A stretch of DNA of 64,000 bases from Pseudoxanthomonas spadix (lineage in GTDB: Bacteria; Pseudomonadota; Gammaproteobacteria; Xanthomonadales; Xanthomonadaceae): assembly GCF_003703395.1 (NCBI RefSeq), contig NZ_RDQN01000007.1:99689-163688 (forward strand), read 5' to 3'. The first letter of the stretch is position 1; every line of letters starts with the position of its first letter. The notes under the pieces are model-generated. The model had not been told where the DNA came from. It ran no database searches and saw nothing but the letters and a program-made list of their open reading frames with translations. Made by a program: the position numbers and the translations under genes. Below are positions 8,254 to 17,287 of this stretch, piece after piece.

Positions 8254-10179
8254 TCAGATCTCCACCTGCGAGCCCAGCTCGACCAGCCGGTTGCCCGGGA
8301 TGCGGAAAAATCCGGTCGCCGGCGCGGCATTGCGGTGCATGGCGGCGAACAGCTTGTCGCGCCAGATCGGCATGCCGCGGCGGGCGCTGGCCACGATCGT
8401 CTCGCGGCTGGCGAAGAAGGTGGTGTCCATGGGGTCGAAGTACGGCCCGCCCTGGTCGCAGCTGCGCATCAGCGCCAGCGGCACGTCGGGGGTCTCCATG
8501 AAGCCGAACCTGACAACCACCCGGTAGAACTCGTCGCCGATCGACTCCACCTTCAACCGTCTGTCGGCCGGCGCGTACGGCAGCGGCAGGGTGTGCACGG
8601 TCAGGAACACATTGCGCTCGTGCAGCACCTTGTTGTGCTTGAGGTTGTGCAGCAGTGCATGCGGAACCACGCCGGTCTGCGCGGTCAGGAACACCGCCGT
8701 ACCCGGCACGCGCACCGGCGGGGCCAGCATCAGCCCGGGCAGGAAACTGTCCAGGCCGATGCCGTCCTTGCGGATTTCGGCGGCCAGCAGTTCGCGGCCG
8801 CGACGCCAGGTGCGCAGCAAGGTGAACACGATCAGGCCCAGCGCAAGCGGGAACCAGGCCCCGTCGAAGAACTTGGCGCCATTGGCGATCACAAAGCCCA
8901 CATCGACGATGAAGAACAGCACGCACAGCGGCAGCACCCACTTGCGCCCCTGCGGCCACAGCGCCCGCGCCACCAGTGCCAGCAGCAGGGTATCGATGAG
9001 CATCGTGGCCGACACCGAGATGCCATAGGCGCTGGCCAGTGCCGTGGAGCTGCCGAACGCCAGCACCACCGCCAGCACCGTGATCATCATCATCCAGTTC
9101 ACCCCCGGCACGTAGATCTGGCCGATGGTGTCGTGCGAGGTGTGCTTGACCTGCATGCGCGGGATGTAGCCCAGCTGCATGGCCTGGCGGGCCACCGAGA
9201 AGGCGCCGGTGATCACCGCCTGCGAGGCGATGATGGTGGCCATGGTGGCCAGCACGATCATCGGATACAGGCCCCACTCGGGCACGCCTTCGTAGAACGG
9301 ATTGCTGACCGCAGCCGGATCCTGCAACACCAGCGCGCCCTGCCCCAGATAGTTCAGCATCAGGCATGGCAGCACCATGAGGTACCAGGCATAGCGGATC
9401 GGGCGGGCGCCGAAGTGGCCCATGTCGGCATACAGCGCCTCGCCACCGGTGACCGCCAGCACCACCGCGCCCAGGATCAGCACCGAGTGCCAGCCGTGGG
9501 CGATGAAGAAGTCGATCGCCCACATCGGATTGAAGGCCTTGAGCACTTCCGGCGCGTCGATGATGTTCCACACGCCCAGCACCGCCAGGGCCAGGAACCA
9601 CAGCGCCGTCACCGGGCCGAAGACCTTGCCGACCTTCTGGGTGCCGAAGCGTTGGGCGACGAACACCATGATCAGGATGGTCACGGTGATCGGCACGATC
9701 CAGCGCTCCAGGCCGGGCGCGGCCACTTCCAGGCCCTCCACCGCCGACAGCACCGAGATGGCCGGCGTGATCACCCCGTCACCGAAGAACAGCGAAGCAC
9801 CGAAGATGCCAAGAATGCCGACCACGTAGGCCGAGCGCGAGCCCTGCGGCAAGGTGCGCTGAGCCAGGGTCATCAGCGCCATGATCCCGCCCTCGCCGTC
9901 GTTGTCGGCGCGCATGATGATGGTCACATACTTGACCGTCACCACGATCACCAGCGCCCAGAACACCAGCGAGAGGATGCCCAGGATGGTGTCGTGGTTG
10001 CCGACCAGGCCGAAGTGCGGCGAAAACGCCTCCTTCAGCGTGTACAGCGGACTGGTACCGATGTCGCCGAAGACCACGCCAACGGCCCCAAGGATCAGGC
10101 CGGGCAGGCCCTGGTTGCCGTGATCATGATGGGACGCCGCGCTGTCAGCAGCCGAGGAAGTGGGGTGCGCTGTGGACAT
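8254..10179 (-). CDS. kup: Kup-type low-affinity potassium uptake protein
   Basis: Inner-membrane K+/H+ symporter. The 641-residue product begins with a cytoplasmic His/Ser-rich tail and the Kup signature [17 protein letters not shown], followed by about twelve hydrophobic helices to near residue 460 and a soluble C-terminal domain, the usual family layout. The ATG at 10179 is the only sensible start. It is inserted between ruvA (44 bp) and ruvB (46 bp) on the same strand, so it is probably read from the ruv transcript. Conserved family length argues it is functional. Confidence 0.95.
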   Translation of the reverse strand: MSTAHPTSSAADSAASHHDHGNQGLPGLILGAVGVVFGDIGTSPLYTLKEAFSPHFGLVGNHDTILGILSLVFWALVIVVTVKYVTIIMRADNDGEGGIMALMTLAQRTLPQGSRSAYVVGILGIFGASLFFGDGVITPAISVLSAVEGLEVAAPGLERWIVPITVTILIMVFVAQRFGTQKVGKVFGPVTALWFLALAVLGVWNIIDAPEVLKAFNPMWAIDFFIAHGWHSVLILGAVVLAVTGGEALYADMGHFGARPIRYAWYLMVLPCLMLNYLGQGALVLQDPAAVSNPFYEGVPEWGLYPMIVLATMATIIASQAVITGAFSVARQAMQLGYIPRMQVKHTSHDTIGQIYVPGVNWMMMITVLAVVLAFGSSTALASAYGISVSATMLIDTLLLALVARALWPQGRKWVLPLCVLFFIVDVGFVIANGAKFFDGAWFPLALGLIVFTLLRTWRRGRELLAAEIRKDGIGLDSFLPGLMLAPPVRVPGTAVFLTAQTGVVPHALLHNLKHNKVLHERNVFLTVHTLPLPYAPADRRLKVESIGDEFYRVVVRFGFMETPDVPLALMRSCDQGGPYFDPMDTTFFASRETIVASARRGMPIWRDKLFAAMHRNAAPATGFFRIPGNRLVELGSQVEI

Positions 10180-10223
10180 GGCGAAAGTTAGCCTACTGCT
10201 GGGGAGGTGAGGAAGGCCTGCAC

Positions 10224-10811
10224 TCAGCGCAAGGCTGAGCGCAGGGCCTTGCGGATGATCCCGGCGGCATCATCGCCCGGGGCGGCCACCTCGCGCGCCA
10301 TCCGTTGCGCCTCGACGGGCTTGTAGCCCAGCTGCTGCAGGGCGGTGATCGCCTCGGATTGGGGATCCACCGGTAGCGCGGCCCCCCCGACCGGCCCTGC
10401 GATCAGCCCGGCGGCGCGATCGCGCAGTTCCACCACCATGCGCTCGGCGGTCTTCTTGCCGATGCCGGGGATGCGGGTCAGTGCGGTGACGTCGCCGGCC
10501 TGCACCAGCCGGGCGAACTGGTCCACGCTCACCCCCGACAGGATCGCCAGGGCGATCCTGGCGCCGATGCCGGTGACCTTCTGCACGTCGCGGAACAGCC
10601 TGCGCTCGCCCTCGCGCAGGAAGCCGTACAACGACACGCTGTCTTCCTTCTGCGCGTAATGGGTGAACAGCGTGACCTCCCGGCCCAGCTCGGGCAGGTC
10701 GTAGAAGGTGCTCATCGGCGCTTCGAGTTCGTAGCCGATGCCGCCGCCGACTTCGATCATCAGCCACGGCGGCGACTTGGTGATCAGGATCCCGCGCAGG
10801 CGACCGATCAT
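10224..10811 (-). CDS. ruvA: Holliday junction branch migration protein RuvA
   Basis: Tetrameric protein that binds four-way junctions and loads RuvB. I chose the ATG at 10811 ([12 protein letters not shown]), which matches the family N-terminus exactly; the open frame runs 87 codons further upstream only because the tandem GGGTCCC repeats there contain no stop. Two helix-hairpin-helix motifs are visible ([15 protein letters not shown] and [12 protein letters not shown]), and the C-terminal domain III that contacts RuvB ends at RKALRSALR. 195 residues, normal length. Confidence 0.96.
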   Translation of the reverse strand: MIGRLRGILITKSPPWLMIEVGGGIGYELEAPMSTFYDLPELGREVTLFTHYAQKEDSVSLYGFLREGERRLFRDVQKVTGIGARIALAILSGVSVDQFARLVQAGDVTALTRIPGIGKKTAERMVVELRDRAAGLIAGPVGGAALPVDPQSEAITALQQLGYKPVEAQRMAREVAAPGDDAAGIIRKALRSALR

Positions 10812-10823
10812 GGCAGCGCTCCG

Positions 10824-11030
10824 GGAAGCCGGGACCCAGGAAGCCGGGACCCAGGAAGCCGGGTCCCGGGACCCGGGACCCGGGACCCGGCAGAGCCCGT
10901 CCCGGTGCACCCGAAAGCGCCGTTGCCCTGATCGGGTCCCGGGGCCCGGGACCCGGCAGAGCCCGTCCCGGTGCACCCGAAAGCGCCGTTGCCCTGATCG
11001 GGTCCCGGGTCCCGGGTCCCGGGTCCCGGC
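10824..11030. repeat. Tandem repeat array between ruvA and ruvC
   Basis: Three kinds of repetition are nested here. A 15-bp unit (GGAAGCCGGGACCCA) is repeated at 10824 and 10839 with a third partial copy at 10854. A 66-bp unit starting cagagcccgtcccgg occurs head-to-tail at 10891 and 10957. Runs of GGGTCCC/GGGACCC flank and join them at 10860-10890, 10933-10956 and 11000-11028. The motif is self-complementary, so the transcript could form strong hairpins between the ruvC and ruvA messages. No gene is supported. Confidence 0.88.
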
Positions 11031-11043
11031 TTCTTCAAGAGAC

Positions 11044-11604
11044 TCATTTCCTGCTCCAGGCCGCGCGCGCATCCACGCCCATCCGCTGCGCGGTGGCGCG
11101 CACGTGCGCGTGGGTGATGGCCACGGCCAGCGCGTCGGCCGCGTCGGCCTGCAGGCTGCCCTTGAGGTTCAACATGATGCCGACCATGTGCTGGATCTGT
11201 TCCTTGTCTGCGCCGCCGCGCCCCACGATGGCCAGCTTGACCTCCCTGGCGGCGTATTCGTGCACCGGCAGGTCGCGCATGACCACCGCGGCCATCGCCG
11301 CGCCGCGGGCTTGGCCCAGCTTGAGCGCCGAATCGGGATTGCGGGCCATGAACACCTGTTCGATCGCCACTTCGTCCGGCCTCCACTCTTCCAGCAGCTC
11401 ACCCAGCCCCAGCAGCAGGCGCTTGAGCCGCTGCGGAAACCCGCCTTCGCCCAGCAGCACCAGCGGGCCATTGAACACGTGTGCGGTCTGGCCGGCGGCA
11501 TCGACATCGATGATGCCCACGCCGGTGCGTTGCGAGCCCGGGTCGATGCCGAGGATGCGGATGGAGCCGGGACCCGGAAAACCCTGTTCCCGCGCGCCTG
11601 CCAT
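11044..11604 (-). CDS. ruvC: Crossover junction endodeoxyribonuclease RuvC
   Basis: Dimeric nuclease that resolves Holliday junctions. Catalytic acidic residues are visible in the conserved settings [30 protein letters not shown] and the C-terminal [12 protein letters not shown]. The family normally starts two or three residues before ILGIDPG, but no ATG or GTG is there. The nearest ATG is at 11604, adding [14 protein letters not shown], part of which is encoded by a GGGTCCC repeat; another ATG at 11670 is possible. It follows yebC and precedes ruvA, the standard order. Confidence 0.94.
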   Translation of the reverse strand: MAGAREQGFPGPGSIRILGIDPGSQRTGVGIIDVDAAGQTAHVFNGPLVLLGEGGFPQRLKRLLLGLGELLEEWRPDEVAIEQVFMARNPDSALKLGQARGAAMAAVVMRDLPVHEYAAREVKLAIVGRGGADKEQIQHMVGIMLNLKGSLQADAADALAVAITHAHVRATAQRMGVDARAAWSRK

Positions 11605-11671
11605 CGCCGCTGCCGCAGCCGAGCCCCCAGTCCCGACTTCCCGACCCTTCCCAGTCCCGGCCACCGCCACT

Positions 11672-12406
11672 TCAGCTCACGCCGCCAAGCGAGGCCTGGT
11701 CGACGTTGGAATACACCTCCTGGACATCGTCCAGGTCTTCGAGCATGTCCAGCAGCTTGCGCACCTGCACGGCGGTCTCGCCGTCCACGGCGATGTCGTT
11801 GTCGGCGCGAAAGGTGATCTCGGCATAGCCCGGCGTGAAGCCAGCCGCGGCCATGGCCTGCTTGACCGTCTCGAAAGCCTCCGGCGCGGTCAGCACGTCG
11901 ATCGAGCCGTCATCCGGATAGACCACCACGTCCTCCGCCCCGGCCTCGATGGCCGCTTCGGTCACCGCATCCTCGTCGGCGCCCGGCGCAAAGCTCAGCA
12001 CGCCCACGCGCCTGAACATGAAGGCCACCGAGCCTTCGGTGCCCATGTTGCCGCCGCACTTGGCAAAGGCATGGCGCACATCGGCCACGGTGCGCACGCG
12101 GTTGTCGGTCAGCGCATCGACGATCACCGCCACCCCGCCGGGCGCATAGCCCTCGTAGCGGATCGATTCGTACTCGACGCCTTCCAGCTCGCCAGTGGCC
12201 TTCTTGATGGCGCGCTCGATCACGTCCTTGGACATGTTGGCCGACAGGCCCTTGTCCATCGCCGTGCGCAGGCTGGGATTGTGGTGCGGATCACCGCCGC
12301 CGGCGCGGGCGGCCACGCTGATCTCGCGGATGATCTTGGTGAAGATCTTGCCGCGCCTGGCGTCGCTGGCGTTCTTGCGGGCTTCGATCGAAGGGCCTCG
12401 ACCCAT
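11672..12406 (-). CDS. yebC: YebC/PmpR family transcriptional regulator
   Basis: Cytoplasmic three-domain protein conserved across bacteria; family members are described as DNA-binding regulators and some act on translation of polyproline stretches. The start [15 protein letters not shown] at 12406 gives the conserved N-terminus; [13 protein letters not shown] and [19 protein letters not shown] follow exactly as in the family. 244 residues, normal length. The stop codon is 2 bp before the longest possible ruvC frame, so yebC and the ruv genes are likely co-transcribed. Confidence 0.95.
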   Translation of the reverse strand: MGRGPSIEARKNASDARRGKIFTKIIREISVAARAGGGDPHHNPSLRTAMDKGLSANMSKDVIERAIKKATGELEGVEYESIRYEGYAPGGVAVIVDALTDNRVRTVADVRHAFAKCGGNMGTEGSVAFMFRRVGVLSFAPGADEDAVTEAAIEAGAEDVVVYPDDGSIDVLTAPEAFETVKQAMAAAGFTPGYAEITFRADNDIAVDGETAVQVRKLLDMLEDLDDVQEVYSNVDQASLGGVS

Positions 12407-12486
12407 GACACACTTCCGTTGGGACACGAACATGAAGCGATAATTTTACTCCAATGCGCCGCGCGCGCCGGCCACTGACAGCCCGG

Positions 12487-13095
12487 TCAGCGCTGGAACC
12501 GCCCGCAGCGCAGGAACGCGGCCACCTGGCGCGCGGCCTGCGGTGAGAACGCCAGCCCGGTGTGGCTGGCCGGTACGCAACAATGGTCGGCCAGACCCGG
12601 CAGGCGGGTTTCGGCCAGGGCCACGGTGCCGTCCGAATCGGTGCCGACCGCGCCCAGCAGCCGCCCCACCCCGCGCGGCACGAGGCCGGCGACCATCGCC
12701 ACCTGGGTCGGCCCGTGCCAGGGCTGGCAGCCATGGTCCAGCAACGGCCCGCTGCGCCCCAGCAGCCCGCCCCAGCCACGCTGCAGCAGCGCACGGGCGG
12801 TGGCACTGCCGCGCAGCGGCGAGCCCAGGCACACCAGCCGCGGCACCGGAAGCTGCGGATACCGGCGCAGGGTTTCCAGCGCAATCAGCCCACCCAGGCT
12901 GTATCCGACCAGATGTGTCGGCGGGCCATCGCCCAGGCATTGGGCCAGGCAGTCGATCGCCGCCTGCGGCACTGCGGTGATGCTCCGATAGCCAAACACC
13001 TGCGCATCGAAGCCCCGGGCCGACAACCGCCAGGCCAGCGGGCGCACCCACGCTTGAGCATTCCAGATGCCGTGCAGAACCCGCACCGCCGGCAA
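12487..13095 (-). CDS. Alpha/beta-fold hydrolase (esterase/lipase-like)
   Basis: The product has the alpha/beta hydrolase pattern VRVLHGIWNAQAW near the N-terminus, the nucleophile elbow GYSLGG (Ser of GxSxG), a later Asp in GTDSDGTV and a His in PASHTGL, so a full triad is plausible. The substrate is unknown. There is no ATG close to the conserved start; I use the TTG at 13095, with a GTG at 13086 as the alternative. A long in-frame extension to 13332 is open, but it lies entirely over the I78 inhibitor gene and is rejected. Probably transcribed with that gene. Confidence 0.75.
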   Translation of the reverse strand: MPAVRVLHGIWNAQAWVRPLAWRLSARGFDAQVFGYRSITAVPQAAIDCLAQCLGDGPPTHLVGYSLGGLIALETLRRYPQLPVPRLVCLGSPLRGSATARALLQRGWGGLLGRSGPLLDHGCQPWHGPTQVAMVAGLVPRGVGRLLGAVGTDSDGTVALAETRLPGLADHCCVPASHTGLAFSPQAARQVAAFLRCGRFQR

Positions 13096-13136
13096 GGGCA
13101 GTTCAGGCTGCTGGACGGCATGGGCGCGCGCCGGTC

Positions 13137-13412
13137 TCAGTCGCAGGTCACTGCACTGACCCGGTTGCGCGCGTCCACGTGCACCGTGACCCGGTCCATG
13201 CCGATGTCCGAGGAGGTCTGGTCGTCGGCCAGGGTGCGGAGTTGCCGGGCGCCGCTTTCGGCCTGGATGCGGTCCAGGGTGGCCTGGTCGGCAACCCGGC
13301 CGATGGCCCAGCTGCCCGAGGCCGACGTGCAACGCGCCATCTCATCGTGTGCGCAGCCACTCAACGCGGCGGGCACCAGGACCAGGCACAACAGGGGACG
13401 CAGCAGTGACAT
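13137..13412 (-). CDS. I78 family peptidase inhibitor lipoprotein
   Basis: Small lipoprotein with a signal peptide and lipobox LSGC, followed by an I78-type domain. The domain is recognised by the pattern QAESGARQLRTLADD, then DIGMDRVTVHVDARNRV and a terminal VTCD with its partner Cys near residue 36. Members of this family inhibit serine proteases; here the target is unknown. I chose the ATG at 13412 because GGAGG lies eight bases upstream at 13421-13425, whereas the earlier ATGs at 13418 and 13427 would overlap that ribosome site. 91 residues. Confidence 0.82.
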   Translation of the reverse strand: MSLLRPLLCLVLVPAALSGCAHDEMARCTSASGSWAIGRVADQATLDRIQAESGARQLRTLADDQTSSDIGMDRVTVHVDARNRVSAVTCD

Positions 13413-13481
13413 CGGCATTTCCTCCATGAAGTGGCCGCAGCATGACCCAGGCGTCGCGCCCGCTCAACCCGGACGCGGCTT

Positions 13482-13997
13482 TCAGGACCGTGCCGGACGT
13501 CGCAGGATGAACTCGTCATCCACGATCTTGCCGACCGGAAACTTGTACTGGCCCACCCGCTCGAACCCGTGGCGGGCGTAGAAGCGCTGGGCGCCGAAGT
13601 TCTGCGACCACACCCCGATCCACAGCGCGCGCGGGCCGTGGCGCTGGAGCCAGTCCAGGGTGGTGTGGAACAGGCGCGAGCCGATCCCGCGGTTCTGGTA
13701 GCCGGACAACAGGTACAGGCGCTTGAGCTCGCCATCCTGCGGCTGCACGTCCTGGTGCGGCAGCCCGCACGGACCGGCGGCCGAATGACCGATCGCCACG
13801 CCGTCCTCTTCGGCCAGGAAGATCGCGTAGTCCGGATGGGCCAGCACGATCCTGGCCCGGTCCAGCGCATAGCTTTCCTCCAGAAAACCGTGCAGGTCTT
13901 CGGCCGGATACAGGTGGCCAAAGGTCTCGGTGAAGGTGCGCGCAGCCAGGTCGGAGACAGCCTGGGCATCATCGGGCGTGGCTTGGCGGATGATCAT
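13482..13997 (-). CDS. GNAT family N-acetyltransferase
   Basis: Single-domain acetyltransferase that uses acetyl-CoA; the acceptor is not predictable. It starts MIIRQATPDDAQAVSDLA, the common beginning of this group, and shows motif A as YLLSGYQNRGIGSRLFH (R/Q-x-x-G-x-G/A) and the late YARHGFERVGQYKF segment. The ATG at 13997 is preferred; a TTG four codons upstream is possible. 171 residues. It is separated by 69 bp from the I78 gene and by 92 bp from aspS, so it may be part of the same minus-strand run. Confidence 0.85.
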   Translation of the reverse strand: MIIRQATPDDAQAVSDLAARTFTETFGHLYPAEDLHGFLEESYALDRARIVLAHPDYAIFLAEEDGVAIGHSAAGPCGLPHQDVQPQDGELKRLYLLSGYQNRGIGSRLFHTTLDWLQRHGPRALWIGVWSQNFGAQRFYARHGFERVGQYKFPVGKIVDDEFILRRPARS

Positions 13998-14089
13998 GGG
14001 GTCAGGCAAGGAGCGAATGTAGAGAAGTGAGAGTGAGAAGTGAGCGACGGTGATGCGCTGGCGCTCTGCTCACTCCTCGCCCCCCTCGC

Positions 14090-15841
14090 TCACTTCTCGC
14101 CGCCACGCACCTGGACGTGCAGTTCGGCCAGCTGCTCGTCGGGGATCGGCGAGGGGGCGTCGGTCATCAGGTCCTGGGCGCCGGTGGTCTTGGGGAAGGG
14201 GATCACATCGCGGATCGAGTCGGTACCGGCCATCAGTGCGGCGATGCGGTCGATGCCGAAAGCGATGCCGCCATGCGGCGGGGCGCCGTAGTTCAGCGCA
14301 TCGAGCAGGAAGCCGAACTTGGCGCGGGCTTCCTGCTGGCCGATGCCCAGCAGCTCGAACACCGCGCTCTGCATGTCCGGGCGGTGGATGCGGATCGAAC
14401 CGCCGCCGATCTCGTTGCCATTGAGGACCATGTCGTAGCCGCGCGAGACCGCGGTCCTGGCGTGCGCACGCAGCTGGGCGATGTCGTCCACCGCCGGCGC
14501 GGTGAAGGGGTGATGCAGGGCGACGAAACGCTGGGCCTGCTCGTCCCACTCGAACATCGGGAAATCAGTGACCCACAGCGGCCGCCAGCCATCGGACACA
14601 AGACCGAAGTCCTTGCCCGCCTTCAGGCGCACCGCACCCATGAAGTCGCAGACCGTGTTGTAGCCACCGGCGCCGAAGAACACGATGTCGCCGTTGCCGG
14701 CGCCGACGTGGGCGATCAGCGCGGCCAGTCGCTCCTGGGCAAAGAACTTGGCGATCGGCGAAGCGACTTCGCCGGCCTCGCTGAGCTTGATGTAGGCCAG
14801 GCCCTTGCTGCCGTACTTGGCCGCGTGGGCGGCGTACTCGTCGATCTGCCTGCGCGACAGCGAGGCGCCGCCAGGAATGCGCAGCGCGGCCACGCGGCCT
14901 TGGGCATCGTGGGCGGCGGCCGTGAACACGGCAAATCCGCAGTCCTTGACCAGCTCGGCCACATCGACCAGTTCCAGGTCGATGCGCAGGTCCGGCTTGT
15001 CCGAACCGTAGCGGCGCATCGCCTCGGCCCAGCTCATGCGCGGGAATGGCGCGGCCAGCTCCACGTCGATCACTTCGGCGAAGATCGCCCGGATCATCTG
15101 CTCGACGAAATCCTGCACGTCGCGCTCGCCCACGAAGGCAAACTCCATGTCCAGCTGGGTGAATTCCAGCTGGCGGTCTGCGCGCAGGGCTTCGTCGCGG
15201 AAGCAGCGCGCGATCTGGTAGTAGCGGTCGAAGCCGGCCACCATCAGGATTTGCTTGAACAGCTGCGGGCTCTGCGGCAGGGCGTAGAACTCGCCCGGAT
15301 GCATGCGCGCCGGCACCAGGAAGTCGCGCGCGCCCTCCGGGGTGGCCTTGGTCAGGATCGGGGTCTCGATGTCCTGGAAGCCGCGCGCGTCCAGATACCG
15401 GCGCAGCGCCTGCACCAGCCTGATCCGGGTGCGCTGCATGCGCTGCATCTGCGGGCGGCGCAGGTCCAGATAGCGGTACTTCAGGCGGGTTTCCTCGCCC
15501 GGGTTCTCGTGCGCATGGAACGGCAGCGGCGCGGCCTTGTTGAGCACGGTGATCGCGCTGGCGATCACCTCGACCTTGCCGGTCCTGAGCCTGTCGTTGA
15601 CCGCATGGCGGGCGCGGACCACGCCCTCGACCTGCAGCACGTCCTCATAGCCCAGCGAGGCGGCGATGGCGAAGACCTCGGCGTTGTCCAGCTCCACCGT
15701 CACCTGCACGATGCCCTCGTGGTCGCGCAGGTCGATGAAGCAGACCCCGCCCTGGTTACGGGCCACATCGGTCCAGCCGGCCAGGGTGACGGTCTGGCCG
15801 ATCAGGGTCTCATCGACCAGGCCGCAGAAGTGGGTACGCAT
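14090..15841 (-). CDS. aspS: Aspartyl-tRNA synthetase
   Basis: Class II aminoacyl-tRNA synthetase. The start [16 protein letters not shown] at 15841 is the family N-terminus; 12 upstream codons are not conserved. Order: OB-fold anticodon-binding domain (1-110), catalytic core with motif 2 around [18 protein letters not shown], the bacterial GAD insertion (about 290-410), and motif 3 [15 protein letters not shown] near the C-terminus. 583 residues. No clear sign of whether it is discriminating or not. It is the head of the long minus-strand housekeeping run, and a hairpin lies just upstream at 15868-15898. Confidence 0.96.
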   Translation of the reverse strand: MRTHFCGLVDETLIGQTVTLAGWTDVARNQGGVCFIDLRDHEGIVQVTVELDNAEVFAIAASLGYEDVLQVEGVVRARHAVNDRLRTGKVEVIASAITVLNKAAPLPFHAHENPGEETRLKYRYLDLRRPQMQRMQRTRIRLVQALRRYLDARGFQDIETPILTKATPEGARDFLVPARMHPGEFYALPQSPQLFKQILMVAGFDRYYQIARCFRDEALRADRQLEFTQLDMEFAFVGERDVQDFVEQMIRAIFAEVIDVELAAPFPRMSWAEAMRRYGSDKPDLRIDLELVDVAELVKDCGFAVFTAAAHDAQGRVAALRIPGGASLSRRQIDEYAAHAAKYGSKGLAYIKLSEAGEVASPIAKFFAQERLAALIAHVGAGNGDIVFFGAGGYNTVCDFMGAVRLKAGKDFGLVSDGWRPLWVTDFPMFEWDEQAQRFVALHHPFTAPAVDDIAQLRAHARTAVSRGYDMVLNGNEIGGGSIRIHRPDMQSAVFELLGIGQQEARAKFGFLLDALNYGAPPHGGIAFGIDRIAALMAGTDSIRDVIPFPKTTGAQDLMTDAPSPIPDEQLAELHVQVRGGEK

Positions 15842-15867
15842 TGCAACTCCAGGCTGGCCGCGAAGGA

Positions 15868-15898
15868 GCGGCCGCAAAGCCGGCTATTTTGCGGCCGC
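15868..15898. other. Perfect 11-bp hairpin in the aspS/DUF3011 divergent spacer
   Basis: GCGGCCGCAAA is followed by a 9-base loop and TTTGCGGCCGC, an exact inverted repeat. Read on the minus strand it would sit in the leader of aspS; read on the plus strand it lies about 90 bp upstream of the DUF3011 gene. There is no T-run directly after either arm, so it is not a standard terminator. It may be a leader structure or a chance product of high GC. Confidence 0.5.
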
Positions 15899-15989
15899 CG
15901 CCGCGGTGCGGCAAATGCCCGCCCTTTCGGCGAACGCGACCGTTGCGCGTATATAGTCCGCCCCACCTCGATCCCGCCGGAGCCGTGCC

Positions 15990-16466
15990 ATGTTGCGAGT
16001 GTTTGCGGTCGTCCTGTTGGCCCTGGGACTGCATGCAGCCGGGCCGGCCCGCGCCCAGGACGCGGTGACCTGCGAAAGCCGTGACAACAGGTACCGGGAA
16101 TGCCGGGGCTTTGAGGGCCGCGCCCGCCTGGACCGGGCCCTGTCCGATGCGCCCTGTATCGAAGGCCGCACCTGGGGCACGCGCAAGGGCATGATCTGGG
16201 TCGACCAGGGCTGCCGGGGGCGCTTTGTCCCCAGCTGGCACGCCGGTCCCGGCGGCGCCGGCAAGGGCCGCACGATCCGCTGCGAAAGCACGGACGACCG
16301 CACCCGCGAGTGCGCCGCCGGCTTCCGCGGCCGGGCCGTGCTGGTGCGTCAGCTGTCCGACAGCCGCTGCGTGGAAGGCCGCAGTTGGGGCCAGCGCGGC
16401 AGCAGCATCTGGGTCAGCCAGGGCTGCCGGGGCGAGTTCGCCGAAGATCGCGGCGGCGGCCACTGA
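15990..16466 (+). CDS. Secreted protein with two DUF3011 repeats
   Basis: Function unknown. It has a signal peptide (cleavage after ARAQ near residue 23) and two similar halves. Each follows the pattern Cys-Glu-Ser, RxRECxxGF, a Leu/Ser core with Cys, xGRxWGxRxxxIWV and QGCRGxF, which is the DUF3011 arrangement frequent in Xanthomonadaceae secreted proteins. Paired cysteines (four per repeat) suggest disulfides. 158 residues. A TATAGT box at 15952-15957 lies about 33 bases upstream and could be its -10 element. It is divergent from aspS and convergent with the FmdB-type gene. Confidence 0.83.
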   Translation: MLRVFAVVLLALGLHAAGPARAQDAVTCESRDNRYRECRGFEGRARLDRALSDAPCIEGRTWGTRKGMIWVDQGCRGRFVPSWHAGPGGAGKGRTIRCESTDDRTRECAAGFRGRAVLVRQLSDSRCVEGRSWGQRGSSIWVSQGCRGEFAEDRGGGH

Positions 16467-16642
16467 CACGGCCGCTGGCCCTGGCAGTGCCCGCAATGGC
16501 GCCCTGACCGGCGCCGGTCATCGCTCGCCGCTGCCAACACGGTCGACCCGGGCAGACCGGCAGCGCCGGGCGCGCCCACCGGACCGCGAGCGTGCCGCGG
16601 GGGGAGCTGTTTGTCAGCTTCCGGCGGCAGGCCAGCGCGGCT

Positions 16643-16984
16643 TCAGTCGGGACTGCCGCTGGCACCGGACTTGGGCTTGCTGGCGCTGGCCGCCGGTGCG
16701 GGCTTGCTGTCACTGGCCGCCGGCGCGGGCTTGCTGTCGCTGGCAACCGGCTTGGACTCGCCGCCGGAGCCGCCTTCGACCAGGTTGCGCTTCTTGTCCC
16801 CGTCCTTCTTGAAGTCGGTCTCGTACCAGCCGCCGCCGGCCAGCCGGAACGAGGGCGCGGTGACCTGGCGCCTGACCGTGGCGGCGCCGCAGCTGGGGCA
16901 GGTGGCGGGGTCGGCGTCGGACAGTTTCTGCAGCTTGTCGAAGTGGTGGCCGCAGGTGCTGCATTCGAAGGCGTAGATCGGCAT
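16643..16984 (-). CDS. FmdB-type zinc-ribbon protein
   Basis: Small protein starting MPIYAFECSTCGHHFD with a second CPSCG pair, giving the four-cysteine zinc ribbon of the FmdB/CxxC-CxxC-SSSS regulatory family. The first 70 residues are conserved family sequence; the tail is low-complexity and contains the unit ASDSKPAPA twice, plus related SKP repeats, ending at residue 113. Members often precede aspS in this group of bacteria, and here a DUF3011 gene lies between. Its biochemical role is not established. Confidence 0.88.
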   Translation of the reverse strand: MPIYAFECSTCGHHFDKLQKLSDADPATCPSCGAATVRRQVTAPSFRLAGGGWYETDFKKDGDKKRNLVEGGSGGESKPVASDSKPAPAASDSKPAPAASASKPKSGASGSPD

Positions 16985-17216
16985 GGCGTGCGTTGCTCAG
17001 GCGATGTGCGGGGTCGCCACGGTGGGGGCTGGCGGTCTGCGAATCAAGCGGTGCGCGTTCCGACCCGGCACATGCGGCAGCATGATGTTGCGGCGCAGTA
17101 TGGCCAGGCATGGCGCGGGTCCAGACGCGCCGCAGCCAGGTCCCCCGGCAGCGGCCTTGAACGCCTGCCGCAGCGGGCTTTGCGGCCAATCCAACCCCAC
17201 TTTTCCACGACGAGAT
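16985..17216. other. Divergent spacer between the FmdB-type gene and the MFS transporter
   Basis: Roughly 300 bp separate the two divergent starts. The left part (to about 17200) shows no gene, repeat or RNA that I can support. The right end is clearly AT-richer and carries the candidate promoter described at 17217-17245. Confidence 0.6.
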
Positions 17217-17245
17217 TTTCCCTAAATGAATCAATATGTTATGAT
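17217..17245 (+). promoter_or_regulatory. Candidate promoter of the ycaD-ggpPS operon
   Basis: TTTCCC at 17217-17222 and TATGAT at 17240-17245 are separated by 17 bp, within an AT-rich patch unusual for this genome. The predicted start is about 35 bp upstream of the MFS start codon. Osmotic induction is plausible from the downstream genes but not shown by the sequence. Confidence 0.5.
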
Positions 17246-17287
17246 TTCATTGGTGACCAGCTCCCCTTCCCCAAGAAGGTCGCGCTG

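Noticed and set aside
10824..11030. CRISPR array
   Set aside because: Units are head-to-tail without unique spacers, and no cas gene is present.
10811..11072. 87-codon N-terminal extension of RuvA
   Set aside because: Encoded by tandem GGGTCCC repeats; the family start MIGRLRG is at 10811.
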